DNA of 64,000 nucleotides, from positions 558,001 through 622,000 of the forward strand of contig OY365809.1 in NCBI GenBank assembly GCA_959347315.1. Direction: 5' to 3'. The notes under the pieces are model-generated. The model was not told the DNA's origin. It saw only the letters and a list, made by a program, of their open reading frames with translations, and ran no database searches. The position numbers were made by a program, and so were the translations under genes. Below are positions 36,827-48,015 of this stretch, piece after piece (positions within the stretch are counted from its first letter, which is position 1; the number at the start of each line of letters is the position of its first letter). This stretch comes from Bimastos eiseni. Taxonomy: Eukaryota > Annelida > Clitellata > Crassiclitellata > Lumbricidae.

Positions 36827-37132
36827 GGAAGTGCCAAATCTAGCACAGAAATTTCAGAATGAGTGTGATCAAAGCACATGAAATCATTTCAATATAAAAG
36901 AACAGAACAGCTGATCATAGATTACTGATGTCAGTATACGATGGATAATATTTACCCTGACGCAAGCGAGTCCAACGACGAGAGCAATGGTGTCAGAGAG
37001 CATGTGGTATGAGTCACTAATGAGAGCCAAGGAGTCAGTGACGTAACCAACGACCAACTCAACGATGAAGAAGCTGAACGTCAGGAAGAGCATCACCGAC
37101 AGACGAATCGTCTGACTCTTTCGCTTGTTCAT
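29238..37132 (-). CDS. SLC30A1: Zinc transporter ZnT1-like (SLC30A1)
   Basis: Nine exons join in phase: 37132-36956, 35260-34783, 33766-33653, 32828-32736, 32012-31871, 31365-31322, 30784-30702, 30180-29998 and 29540-29238, giving 538 residues. It is a cation diffusion facilitator exporting zinc from the cytosol. Helix II has SDSYHMLSD with H43 and D47; helix V has HVFGDALGS with H301 and D305. These are the zinc-site residues. His, not Asn, at 43 favours zinc over the manganese-type ZnT10. NNTYGWVRAEILGALVN is a family signature. The cytosolic loop is very His-rich, with repeated HHGHSHGGGG. The C-terminal domain has ELQEKLLN, LHEFHVWQLTG and GIHSTTFQPEF. The tail has the CALECGPDKTCFENTCC cluster seen in ZnT1. 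A CAG run precedes the ATG, and an in-frame ATG further up (37240) could give a Ser/Ala-rich extension. Confidence 0.93.
29835..29915 (-). mobile_element. SINE fragment
   Basis: Contains agggacttaattacactcaa tgtccttacat and, on the minus strand, a B-box-like ggtcgattctagtcccc. It lies in SLC30A1 between exons 8 and 9. Confidence 0.5.
29998..30180 (-). CDS. SLC30A1: SLC30A1 exon 8
   Basis: Encodes VNGIAGLHEFHVWQLTGQRI through HSTTFQPEFTE; phase 0 at both ends. Confidence 0.93.
30702..30784 (-). CDS. SLC30A1: SLC30A1 exon 7
   Basis: Encodes FKQSAMVLLQTVPTHIKISE and LQEKLLNK, the start of the cytosolic C-terminal domain. Donor gtaaga. Confidence 0.9.
31322..31365 (-). CDS. SLC30A1: SLC30A1 exon 6, helix VI
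   Basis: A 44-nt exon encoding SIIMTIIILSTTIPL between a gttttag acceptor and gtaagt donor. Phase 2 in and phase 1 out fit both neighbours. Confidence 0.8.
31871..32012 (-). CDS. SLC30A1: SLC30A1 exon 5, helix V
   Basis: Encodes SGSQMNMLGVFLHVFGDALG and SVVVIVSALVIKFV, with the second zinc-site pair. Phase 1 in and phase 2 out. Confidence 0.93.
32059..32203. repeat. 29-bp minisatellite, five copies
   Basis: Five near-identical copies of a unit containing ggtttggaggaaggaaagag. It lies just upstream of SLC30A1 exon 5 on the gene strand, where it is pyrimidine-rich. Each copy has AAGGTAAGA on the plus strand. Confidence 0.95.
32736..32828 (-). CDS. SLC30A1: SLC30A1 exon 4, acidic loop
   Basis: Encodes DSNNCEVENQTTIDDEEEDT and EKKGLM, ending in the gttagt donor. 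Phase 1 in and out. Confidence 0.75.
33653..33766 (-). CDS. SLC30A1: SLC30A1 exon 3, loop
   Basis: Encodes VDVTNGRPPRTIEWLPPSTV and NNAYENSIHQVTVT. It starts after tttaatttcag and ends before a gtaagt donor that keeps phase. Confidence 0.7.
33961..34160. repeat. 25-bp minisatellite, eight copies
   Basis: Exactly eight 25-bp units (gtcatgcaggatggatataa plus cggcg). Copies 4 and 7 have aaaa in place of tata. The unit is free of stops in all three plus-strand frames, so an artificial 66-aa ORF spans it. It lies in the SLC30A1 intron between exons 2 and 3. Confidence 0.95.
34702..34740. repeat. (GAT)n microsatellite
   Basis: GATGAT repeats just past the SLC30A1 exon 2 donor; the poly-His reading on the minus strand is intronic. 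Confidence 0.9.
34783..35260 (-). CDS. SLC30A1: SLC30A1 exon 2, helices III-IV and His-rich loop
   Basis: Encodes NNTYGWVRAEILGALVNSVF, two helices and the loop with four HGHSH blocks separated by Gly runs. Acceptor ttgtcgcag, donor gtatac; phase 1 out. Confidence 0.93.
35709..36127. mobile_element. hAT-type MITE copy 1 with 8-bp target duplication
   Basis: The element starts cagaggtgtaacaaggtttt and ends cgcttgttacacctctg. It is flanked on both sides by ATCGAATG. An 8-bp duplication and CAG terminus are typical of hAT elements. It has no ORF, and is in the SLC30A1 intron between exons 1 and 2. A second copy is at 56344. Confidence 0.9.
36515..36670. repeat. GT/GA microsatellite cluster
   Basis: (GT)n followed by (GA)n, repeated with variants, in the SLC30A1 first intron. 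Confidence 0.9.
36792..36823. repeat. (TA)n microsatellite
   Basis: About 32 bp of TA repeats in the SLC30A1 first intron. Confidence 0.9.
36956..37132 (-). CDS. SLC30A1: SLC30A1 exon 1, helices I-II
   Basis: Encodes MNKRKSQTIRLSVMLFLTFS through LALISDSYHMLSDTIALVVG. Starting here puts the zinc-binding His and Asp at 43 and 47, as in human ZnT1. Phase 0 out, donor gtaaat. Confidence 0.9.
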
Positions 37133-37443
37133 GGCTGCTGCTGCTGCTGCTGCTGATGAAGACGATGAAGATGAGGAGGAGGAGGCGGAGACTGATGCTC
37201 TGTGACGATGGTCACAACCTATGACAAGAGTGAAATGCACTCCAGCTATATCTATATTCTAGTCACGACTCTATTCGCAATTCTTAAATGAATTTATTGA
37301 TGGGATGACGCACTTTGTAGTTCAGAACCTATGTGATAACAACGGTCATTAGTGTCGCCCTCCTTCTTTACCCATTTTTGGAACTGGCAATGACAGAGTG
37401 AAAGCAGTAGTGGGGTCGGGAGCGCACCTCAACCTTAAAGCGG

Positions 37444-37446
<3 letters not shown>

Positions 37447-37490
<44 letters not shown>
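37447..37490. repeat. (TA)n microsatellite
   Basis: TA repeat upstream of SLC30A1. Confidence 0.92.
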
Positions 37491-37493
<3 letters not shown>

Positions 37494-38589
37494 AATGAAT
37501 AAATGAATGAATGAATTAATTAATTTGGCAGCACAGCATAAAAAATACGGTACCATATTTACTGGGACACGTAGCATGCATAACATCGCATATGACCTGA
37601 TTAGCACACCACTTTTTAAGAATAGGTTAAAATCCTTATTTTGATTGAACTATTGTCTTGTTCGTCTGGATTGGCCATTATACACATGTACTCTTCTTCT
37701 AATGTCTGAATTATGATTGTGTTGAACTTGTTTCTGTCACGCATGGATGCATATCATAAATATCCTGCTTTTGAGCCTATTGGAAAATTGGCAATTGTCT
37801 ATGAATACTACTGTACAATAACTTGATGTGATAATTTGCTGTCGGAACGATTCCTTCCTTTTGGGTCTACCTGATGTAAGGCTCCACAAGCTGGCTTTAC
37901 AATAACTGGATGATGTAATGTAAACGAACAATGATATGTAACGACCCTTAAAGATAGCTACTCTCTGCGCAAGCATAACTGATGTTAGATGTCACTAATA
38001 AAGAATATTTGACATAATTTGATTTTGCTGTCGTCTCTCTTTGGGGAACAATAAAGTTAAATTGATCTTTGATCTTCATTTGATCTCAATTCTGTCTCGC
38101 GTGCAATAAAAAGCAAATCAACAGAAGATGTAAAGTATTTGTGAGTGACTGATATCGGAGGAGGAGGAGGAGGTTGAGTGGGGCCAGAGGCGTATTTTTA
38201 TGGCTTCAGGCGCATCTACATTCGTCCATTGGCGTGATCGAAGCCACTGTTTTCGAGAGAGGAACAAAGATCTTCTGCCAAAGACCAAACGGCGCAGCAG
38301 CAGTTGGTCATTCTGCTGCTGAATCGGTTGCATCACATCAGAACAAAAACAAGAGAGAAAAACGATTCGTCATGAAAGCATCCCTCCCTCTCCACTGCTG
38401 GCAACATCTCCTCCTATCTGATTTTCGTGACAATGGACCAGAATGTCATAAGCTTGCCAACAACACCGCCATTCTTGCCTTTTTGTACATGATGAAGACA
38501 AAAACAACAACAACAACGATGTTGATGATGGTAATAATGATTATTATCATCATCACCATTATTCTTCCTCTTCTTCTTCTTCTTCTTAT

Positions 38590-38614
38590 TATTACTTTAT
38601 TATTATTATTATTA

Positions 38615-38682
<68 letters not shown>
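38590..38682. repeat. (TTA)n microsatellite
   Basis: Long TTA run; the poly-Leu ORF through it is an artefact. Confidence 0.95.
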
Positions 38683-39224
38683 ATGATTGTAATAACAACA
38701 TCAATCATGATAAAAACCATCTGTCTCTCTCCGGAAAATAGTTTTTGCAACCCGAGGGATCAGATCTTTACCACGGGGATATAAAAATAACAATAATAAT
38801 CACGGGTCCATACGATAGCGAGTGGAGATGAAAGCGAGCCGAGTTAACTCACTCGCTCACAGGATCAAAGCCATGACAGAACTTGAATCGAATCGCGTCC
38901 TCTGAGTGAAAACACAGTCCCCATCACACCCCAATCATCACTCGCCGCTGCTGAGCTAGGATATGCATACGGCCTATATATAAGGTCTCCAAGAGTCGGT
39001 TTAAGGTTCTGACTCACACTACAAAATCTTACGGAATCCCGTGTCTCTGAATCGCTTCATCGCAATAGACCTATTACTTCCTCAACCGTCTACCTGCGCT
39101 TCGATCACTTAAATGGTCATGTGACAGATGAAATTGAAATCGAAATTCTTGAAATTGGATATCTCCCTTCTTCCAACATTTATTGCTCAGAAGTACACAC
39201 ACACATCACAACGGCGCAACTGCA

Positions 39225-39356
39225 GATGTAATGCATAACAGTTGTATGCGAAGGACTTGCTCAAGGTCCCTACACAGTGACTGATGCCCCGGACGAGGCT
39301 CGAACCCACACACTGAACGCCACGGGCTGACCGCTCTAACCGAGCAGCCACCGTGC
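39225..39356 (-). mobile_element. tRNA-derived SINE, most complete copy
   Basis: On the minus strand it starts agcacggtggctgctcggtt agagcgg (A-box-like) and then has gtgggttcgagcctcg (B-box-like). The body follows with gtagggaccttgagcaagtc. The spacing is that of a tRNA-derived pol III promoter. Four shorter relatives are present in the window. Confidence 0.75.
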
Positions 39357-41077
39357 TAAACACTCAGATTACTACCATGTCATCCTTGTCTCTTTTAATA
39401 GGCCACCTTACACTAAATACAACTCCATCCACTTTTTGCAAGGCCTACTCGTTGTTCCGTACTTATAACTACAGGATGCCACAACCCTGCCTGCATAATG
39501 TCTACCTTTATGTAAGCCGTTTAGCGCCCTTAGAGGTCGCATCCAACGCCCTTGGAAATCCTAGCAGAGTAGATAGCAACTATATTATGCTAATTCCGCC
39601 TTTATTTAGATAGGAAGCGTTTAGTCAAAGAAAACCCAATTTAAAAGATCCCTGGAGGATTCTTGCTTGAGTAAGTTTAATGCAAATTCCAAATCAGAGA
39701 CTACAGTTAACGCAGCTCTAAATATGGAAGATATATCTCAGCGCTGCTGAGGAATCTAATCGAGGAGACCAGCGTAGCACAAACAAATCCCCTAAAAGAG
39801 ATCATGTTTCCTGCAGCTATAATAATATGCAGTTTCAAATAGGGCAATGTAACTTGCAAGATGGCTATAACCTATGCACTCACTGCGTTATGAGATTGAT
39901 ACCTAACGATCTCTGTCTCTCGCAAACGAGAGCCAATCAGCAAATTTCATCGTCATTTTCGTGTTCAGCACCTCTAAATTAGTAAAGAGTTGCTATTTTC
40001 GTGTAGAAGGCAAATCTTGTGTTGTCCAGTGTAAGAGCAGGTGATTCAAAATGCGCTATATGAAGTGTCTATCATATTATAGGAACCTGATAAAAGCTGC
40101 CAATGCACAAAACTCGTACAAATTGAAATACAATTAACGCTTGGTTTGCTGGAATAAATTTAATGTGAAATTGTGTCACGCGCGACACTTTGGACGATGG
40201 CGCTATATAAAAGATCGACAGCAGAGGCGTAGGAGGACTACGGATGAAGACATCTACCTGACACATGAGATGGGAGACATCAATGGGCTTCGCCGGGTGC
40301 AGACGGCCTCAATACAGACGGCAAGAATTATGCAAAGATCATCGAGGTGTTAAGCAACGAAACAAGACACCCCTTCCATCTCTACGACCCACAGACAAGA
40401 AACTCATGAATCAGTTGAAGATTTGGCCTGGACCGGCTGGTTGACACGGATCATGAATGGGGACAATTCTGATACGAACGGCGCAATCTGTTAGGCGGTA
40501 TAACTGTAGTAATGGATTTCGATTACGCTAATAAGGCCCAGCCTTATTACATAACAGCCGCTAGTCAAACAGTAACTGGACGCCCCTAGGAATCTGACGT
40601 TACGCTAGGAACGCCAAAACCCGACCAACAAGGGTTTAGTAATGGTTTCTGCAGGTGACCTGTCGTCCAATAGAGATACGAGTCTTGCGTTTGGGATGGC
40701 GAAAGAAATCGCCTCTAGAAGGATTCATATAGCGTAGCAAGCAACGGAACAGGGACTTGTTTTAGAACTGGAGGAGACGTTAGGTCGTTCTGACGATAAG
40801 GGTAATCAACGTAGTTGGGAATCCCGTAAACCAGGGAAACATTTCTAAACAGGACACTAATAACTCCAATAAGTGTAGATAGGATGAGTGATATATATAT
40901 ACATGTAATTAAATATACATATTAAAACCATCAAGTGTGTCGTGTTGCTGAGCTTGGTGATAGAGGAAAGAACTAGCGGGTACTCTCGTCATCAAGAAGA
41001 AGGAGTGGCGAGAGGCAAGCCAGCGCGAAAAATTGTTTCAAAGGTTGCAGATTTAATAACAGGAGCCACCATAGACA

Positions 41078-41175
41078 GAGACAGAAACAGGCAAAGAGAG
41101 ACAGATAGAGACAGAGACAGACAGAGAGAGACAGATAGAGACAGAGACAGACAGAGAGAGACAGATAGAGACAGA
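41078..41175. repeat. CAGA/GATA-type tandem repeat, 28-bp higher-order unit
   Basis: Repeats of agagagacagatagagacag agacagac. The alternating Arg/Asp and Leu/Ser ORFs are artefacts. Confidence 0.9.
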
Positions 41176-42544
41176 ATTATCTCAATGGTCGCGTGAAACA
41201 TCAGATAAAAACGAATCTAACTAAATGGATGAACAACAGAACCAAAAAACTGTGATTTACCTGCAGCGAAGAGATCTTCTCTCTATAGCGTCTCTTTATA
41301 TCTTCTCTTGATACGACACTCAAACACTCTGACGATAATAATTATAACGATGCGATCGATAAATGGCGATTGTTATCGGATTGTTAGTCGCAAACGTCTT
41401 TGAGAGGTGATATTTCTATGAACGGTAGAGCCAAGAAAATAAGAAGTAGGTCTATAGGCAAGTGGCTCTTTGACTTCTGCTTATATAGCGCCTATGAACG
41501 CTTTCTCTCTCTCTCATAGATAGTTTCCTGACTATTCGTAAACTCCAAATTCGAAGGCCTACTCTAATGCCAAGTTTAAAAACACAAGCTTATGCACATG
41601 TCAATACGAAGAATTAACATATTATTCCTCTTCTTACGCTGGAATCAAGTAGGCTAACTGGAGTAATAAAAGACCGCTAGACACTTCTCAAAAGTTCCGC
41701 TAAAGACTTAACCAAAACCTCCGCCAAAAAACTTCCCAACAACTCCGCTAAAGACTTCTAAAAACTCCGATAAAGACTCCTCTAAAAACTCCGCTAAACG
41801 ACTAACTCTTTCCTTACATAGTAATCTGCCGCACAATGTATCTGCTGCGCTGGTCGCTTTCTCTCCGGTTTTAAGTCGCCAGCTTTTGCACACGATTAAC
41901 CAGCCTACGGAGGCACATAGGCGACCAGTGAGACACACAGCCGGACAGATAGAGAGAGGCAGACTGTCAGAGGCAGACGATTGCCAAATGGTCCAGTTGG
42001 TCGTGTGCAGTTTCAGTGCGCCGTGCGCAAAACCCTAACAACACAATAATTCTTTATTTCCGACAGATTTATTCACTTAAATATTCATCTTATATTTGAG
42101 TCGGAATGAATCGCTATTATAGGTGGAGCTTGTACACACACAGGCCTATACACATGTAGACTATACTCATCTATATGGAAATACGGTATAATATATAAAT
42201 TTATAAAGCAATATATTATATGTAGTAAATATATAGCGAGCGCATGCTATAGCAATCCAGTTTCTCGTTGACTTGAGGACTAGACAGTTTGAAGAGAGAA
42301 AGAGAGACAGACAGACAGACAGAGAAAGAGAACGGGGTGGGGGTTGCAGTGACTTAGGTATTCACTCGACTTCATCTAACAAGTTTGTCTTAGTCTATTG
42401 TCTGTTGGCAGGCAGGCCAACGACTGAGTCGAACCGACTACAGGCGATGTCCGATAAACCGATTGGAAGAACAAATCGTCGAATAAGATGATCTCGACGA
42501 ATCGTATCATTAATTGTGGCTAATGTTTTTGATCGCTTGGTTAG

Positions 42545-42632
42545 GATGAAGGAGAGAAGGCGGGAAGGAGGGAGGGAAGGAGGGAGGGAAGGAGGGAGGG
42601 AAGGAGGGAGGGAAGGAGGGAGGGAGGAAGGG
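42545..42632. repeat. GGAAGGAGGGAG tandem repeat
   Basis: About seven 12-bp units; all-purine on the plus strand. Confidence 0.92.
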
Positions 42633-43966
42633 AGGTGATGATGATGATATCCTACCTTCTTCATAGAATCTGCTCTAATCTTATTCAGGTGAATCTAATC
42701 TGGAATAACATACTAGGCAGTTAATGACAGATAAACAATGACAACGACGAAGAGTGCTTTCATATTAAGATAAAGATAAAGATAAAGGTAAAGGTAAAGT
42801 TAATCTACCTTCGATGACACGAATGCATGTGACATATGATACACGTGACTTTCATTCTATCATTTGATTCTTTCAGACTAATAACATTCACTGAAAGGTC
42901 CCTCCCTCCCTCCTCCTCCTCCTCCTTTGGCTGACCTCCAATCATTCACCAATCGACATTACTCCTTCCCCACTGGTTCAGCTTTCCAACCGGCGGAGAT
43001 CGTCTATCGTTGGACCTGTTTCCGATTTATTTGCCGTTGAAAGGTCGCACAGGCTTTATCCCCAGTTTCGGCCACAGCAGCAGAAGCGTTGATTTAGTGC
43101 GAAATTCTTAGGGTTCCCAGAAATTCTCATTAACTCTTTCTTTTCGGACAAATCGAACCTTTTAGCGTAACTCTGTCACCACTTGCACTCACCCCTTGAG
43201 CTCTGGCTATGCCAGACCCAAGTCTGTACAAAAGAGGAGGGCGATACTAATGATTTATGTCATCACACATCGTCGTTAAACTGAAACTACTCGTAACGTT
43301 GTGCTTTTACTACCTGTGGAGATATGCAGGCTCCTCCCTTCAACTCCAGACCATCCTGTTTTGCATTCCACATTCGACTCTGAGCCAAGGCGCCACTCGC
43401 AAACCCAGCTCAGGGGCACCAGCTTATTCACGACAGCTGCGTCGAAAGATCCAACCATCATCGCTCAATCTACGCTCTGTCCAATTCATATATCGTGGCT
43501 CTAGAACAGACCCCATTTGGCGTTACGCTTGTCACCCAGGGTGTGTGATATAAGTTTATTTAACGACGCATCCATAACAACGATGATATGCGGTGAACTA
43601 TGACTATTTTTATACTAACCTCAAAACTGTTGTTTTCAGCTGTGTTGAGTCGGGAGCGGCACTGAGTAGGCCTAGTAGCATTGAAGAGGCGCTATATAAA
43701 TCTTCGAATGTATTGAATGATTGAATGAATAAAATTAAACACACACATCCAACTGTATCTTGTGTTGCTATTGTTGTTGTTGTTGTTGTTTATGTAGGCC
43801 TGTGTGTATGTGTGTGTGTGTTTGTGTGTGCGTGAGTGTGTGTTGTGCGTGCGTGTTTGTGCGCCTGTGACTCTAAGTGCGGATTTTACTTGTTTATGGT
43901 CTCTTGTTATTAGCTGTGGATTATCTTGTCTGCAAGTTGTATATCTGAATCGTGCTTAATATCTTC

Positions 43967-44055
43967 AAGTGAGGAGGAGGAGGTGGAACAGAAGGAGGAG
44001 GAGAAGAAGAAGGAGAGGGGGAAGAGGAGGAAGAGGAGGAGGAGGAGGAGGTTAC
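43967..44055. repeat. Purine-rich GGA/GAA repeat
   Basis: Ninety bases of GAGGAG and GAAGAAG units. Confidence 0.9.
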
Positions 44056-44403
44056 GTGGTCTGTGTCTTAATCTCTGTTGTATCTCTGGCCGATTGTCAG
44101 CTGAGTCTATGAAATCGGTTGATCTGTTGGAGGTCAACACTTCAAAACACAGAGACAGATACACAGAAATAGAGAGAGAGAGAAAGAAAAACTAGAGACA
44201 GAGACAGATAGACGACACATAATAATGTTAGGTCTATTACAGACCAACGAATTTAATGGAACAGAGGCGATCGACAGACGTTTCTGATTAAAGACATGAA
44301 GTTCACTTCCTGGAATCGGAAGAGATATAACATCTCTTCCGTAAGCAAGGACATAACGTCCTTGCTTACAGGTGCTTTAGTTTGTCAGCTGATGTAGATC
44401 TAC

Positions 44404-44655
44404 ATGTCTAGATCTACATGTGTAGATTACATGTCTAGATCTACATGTGTAGATTACATGTCTAGATCTACATGTGTAGATTACATGTCTAGATCTACAT
44501 GTGTAGATTACATGTCTAGATCTACATGTGTAGATTACATGTCTAGATCTACATGTGTAGATTACATGTCTAGATCTACATGTGTAGATTACATGTGTAG
44601 ATCTACATGTGTAGATTACATGTGTAGATTACATGTGTAGATCTACATGTGTACT
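44404..44655. repeat. 27-bp satellite, about nine units
   Basis: Units made of atgtctagatctacatgtgt agattac. Because 27 is a multiple of three, the plus strand reads as repeated MSRSTCVDY. The later units lose tctaga and become tgtaga. Each unit holds palindromes agatct and tctaga. Confidence 0.95.
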
Positions 44656-44840
44656 TGCTTGCGTTATGTGATCATAGTGCACTCGATGTTTAGTTATTTT
44701 GGCAATCGACTGCTTACGCAATGTTATCATAGACCAATACGCAATAACTTTTTAACTGGTCTGTGATAAAATAAGTAGGCTACGCACACTCGCCCACACA
44801 CATGCACACATACACACGGACGCGTCCATCTCGTTTGACA

Positions 44841-44896
44841 GGAGGGACGGAGGGACGGAGGGACGGAGGGACGGAGGGACGGAGGGACGGAGGGAC
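44841..44896. repeat. GAGGGACG 8-bp tandem repeat
   Basis: Seven direct copies of gagggacg. Confidence 0.93.
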
Positions 44897-45673
44897 ACCC
44901 AATGAGAGGGATAAGAAATGTGGGGGACAAACGTATAACGTGTCCCCCTTTTTGAAAAGGTGGGGGTGACTTGACCCCCCTCGATCTCCCGGGGATCGCA
45001 TCCTCTGACGTCCATACATACTTAGTGTAGGTCTACCATGCATAAGGGTTGATGATGCATTCACTCACTCTCCAAGTTTTCAGCAAAAATGGAGATGCAC
45101 TTTTAAAGGCGTTACAATAATCCAAGCGGATATATATATATTATATGTATTATACAAAAAAGATATATATATATAATATATATCCTTTTTAAATGAAAGA
45201 TAAACACGGCTGCTAATTGTGGATGACTAGACAATAGGCTCATTGTAGAATTAAACAGGCCTACGTCACATGCATCTGCTGTAGATGGTCTGGTTAATCT
45301 AGGCCAACGCACGTATCATTGCGGAAGCCGACCTTCTTCTCTATAGGTCGAGGTCTATTTTCTGTTCTTGAGAATTAGGTTGGACACCTAAGTAAACATC
45401 TCATCACCTCTTAGGAATTAGACCAAGCAAACGTACTCTGAACAGCGGTTGAGATTCTTCTGAGTTCTGTTATGAGAGGTCTATTAAAATCAACAGAGAG
45501 GAGACAACTTCTCATAAATACTTAGCTAATCAGCATAGCAGAACGTTCTACATTGGAAATGACTATACATGACCTACTAAGTCACTATAGCACAGTGACT
45601 GCAGTAGAATTAGCTGATAGGGCCTATCGTTTTGGTAACTAAACGCGGGTTTCATAAGGTTACGAACCCTGGT

Positions 45674-46237
45674 TTAACGCCAGCTGGTCCCCAACTTCCC
45701 AAAGACAATGCAAGCGCAGAGAGGCGTCAATCCCCTTGAGCGATGGAGACAAACTTTTAGGTTCCAAGTGCCAGGAAGACAAAATATTCCCCTAAGACAA
45801 CAAAAATATCCCCTACCTGAAACTGGAGGCATTTGCTTCCGGACCCACCCCCATATCTGGACGCCCCTGCAAGCGCAGGCATAACAAACTACAGACAACT
45901 TACTGCAACAGGGTCTCCTCATTAAGAGTGACAGGTCTGAGTCCACAACTAGGGTCTGCTGCTTTAGTATCGACAACAAGATATCAGACAATTTCTGGTC
46001 ATCATGAGTATTGGAAACTAAGAAACAGCTTTCCAGACTGAAACATTTTTGCGACCATCCGAACTTGCAGACTGAGTCTGAGACTCTGGTAATGTTTAAC
46101 CTATCATGGGCAAAACCCAACAAAATCGAACTGGAAGTTATTGACAATGCAATTATAATTTGCAACAAAGTTATTGTAAAGGAAATTTGAAACCATTTTA
46201 TCTTAGTAAAAATTATGCAAATGCATGTGTAACACAA
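45674..46237 (-). other. Unassigned 187-aa ORF with hydrophobic N-terminus
   Basis: A long open frame for this AT-rich region. It begins with a hydrophobic stretch (ITLLQIIIALSITSSSILLG) and has about fifteen Cys in the rest. I recognise no domain, and see no clear splice sites or poly(A) signal. It could be a real Cys-rich secreted or membrane protein, a degraded element, or chance. Confidence 0.15.
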
Positions 46238-46304
46238 CCTTCGTGAAGCGGACTGCGGTCCGATCTCTCTCTTATGTAATAATATGCATAAGCCCTACGC
46301 TGCC

Positions 46305-46590
46305 AACGGGTAACAGGGTACCCGAGTACCCGCCCGAAGCTGACTATCCGTTTGGCAATGAAATCGGGTACCCGAACCAGACATTCCGTAAAAATGCACA
46401 ATATTACCTGAACATATAGGCCTACCACAAAATGTTCCGTTGATCACACTAGCTGCCTGTCCAGGCAATGAAATCGGTTCTCGGGTATCCGACATTCGTA
46501 AAAATGCGCGATTCCCTGCATTTCCCAAAAAATATCCGCGCGGTCGGGTTCCCGGGTAACCGCTCCGCGGGTCGACGGGTACCCAGGCCG
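46305..46590. mobile_element. GGTACCCG palindrome cluster, MITE-like
   Basis: cagggtacccgagtacccg on the left and cgacgggtacccag on the right are inverted. Between them gggtacccga, tcgggtatccga and cgggttcccgggtaaccgc recur. The pattern suggests a hAT-like MITE (CAGGG end), but I see no certain target duplication. Confidence 0.55.
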
Positions 46591-47894
46591 TGATTTCAAC
46601 ATTTTTGACAGCCTTACTTATGTAGGGTCTATGCAGCGTATAGGCCTACGCTCTTGCAAATAATTTATAATTAACAGGATCAATGTCCATAATGGAAAAA
46701 ACACATTATTAAACTAAAACACAGAGTAACATCATTTGACGGGAGCGTGTGTCGTGTCTTTCATGTTGACCTTTACTGGCTGTGTTCCAGAAACGACAAA
46801 CCTTCGCCTCACAACTCGATGCATTAAGTCTGAATCGTTTCAGCGTAATTATTACCAGATCACACAAACGATCGATTCAACCTTTTCTTATCTGCTTCCT
46901 CTTGTTTCTTTGTTTCATTTGGACCATTATTAAGATTCGACGAACACAATCCATCCAGCTGATCTTAGCGAACCATCATAGCAAACTGCTCAACCGCTTT
47001 AAACTGCCACCACACTCTTGTCCGTCGTCGTATCGTTATCTCCAACTTCTAATGCGTCACTCGAAAGTCAAGCGCAGGATACCAGCTTATTCACGAGCGC
47101 GGCGTTGAATCTGATGAATAGCCCGTAGCTAGGGTAGTCCGAGGAAGGTCAGAGTTCAGTTTGCAGAGGGTCAGAGTACATGTAGCTGTTAAGACGGGTT
47201 TCGTTTTGGTCGAGGATTGGAAGATATACCTGATCAAATGACTCTCGGTAAGAAAGAGTGAGACTTCAGTTTCAAGAAGATTATAATCTGATCAATCCAC
47301 TCCGTCTCCCCTTTCAATTTCTCCAAAAACGGAAAGCAACAGTTTCTCCGTTTCCTTGTCTCTCTCGGGTCTTCTGTCAACTGGATTCTGTCCATAACTT
47401 TGTACCCTTCCGACAATGGTTGGGACGATAGTTCTGTCTCAGTGAAAACTATAACAGCTCTTAAGAACAAATCATTTGATGCAAAAGAAACTGTAAATCG
47501 TGATGACTTCCACACCCATTACTAAACTTCTTTCTATCATGTTTTGAAGTCATCAGTTGGTTAGTAAAAGTGTGATATAGGTCGATATTCGTCGTTCAGC
47601 TGATCAGCTTCGCGACGTCTGTCTCGTAATAGAGTAGTCGGTCTCTGATAGGTACAGACAGAAGCTTAAGTGTATTTTATAGCATCAGTAATTGGTTGGG
47701 GGCTATGATAGTTAGTCTTCAACACTAGTTAATGTCTCCACACGTTCCAGCCATGGTAATTTTTAGAGCATTTTGCATATAAACATCTAAGTCATGAATA
47801 CACCCTTAAGCAAATTGACAGCGGAATTTGCAGACCGATTTACACTGGTGCTACATAAAATCAAGACTCAAGGAATAAGGATACTTGATTGGCT

Positions 47895-48015
47895 GCAATA
47901 GTGTGGTACAGTGGTTAGATCGTTAAAACGCTTGCCTGTAAAGAGGAGAGTCTGAGCTTGAGCCTTACTAGAGGCAGCCACATTGTAGGCACCTTGATCA
48001 GTAAGTTCTTCACTC
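47895..48015 (+). mobile_element. tRNA-derived SINE
   Basis: Reads tggtacagtggttagatcg (A-box-like) and then tctgagcttgagcctt (B-box-like) at tRNA spacing. The body is unlike the 39225 family. Confidence 0.55.

Noticed and set aside
44404..44655. CRISPR-like array
   Set aside because: Units are directly abutting with no unique spacers, and the DNA is eukaryotic; it is a satellite.
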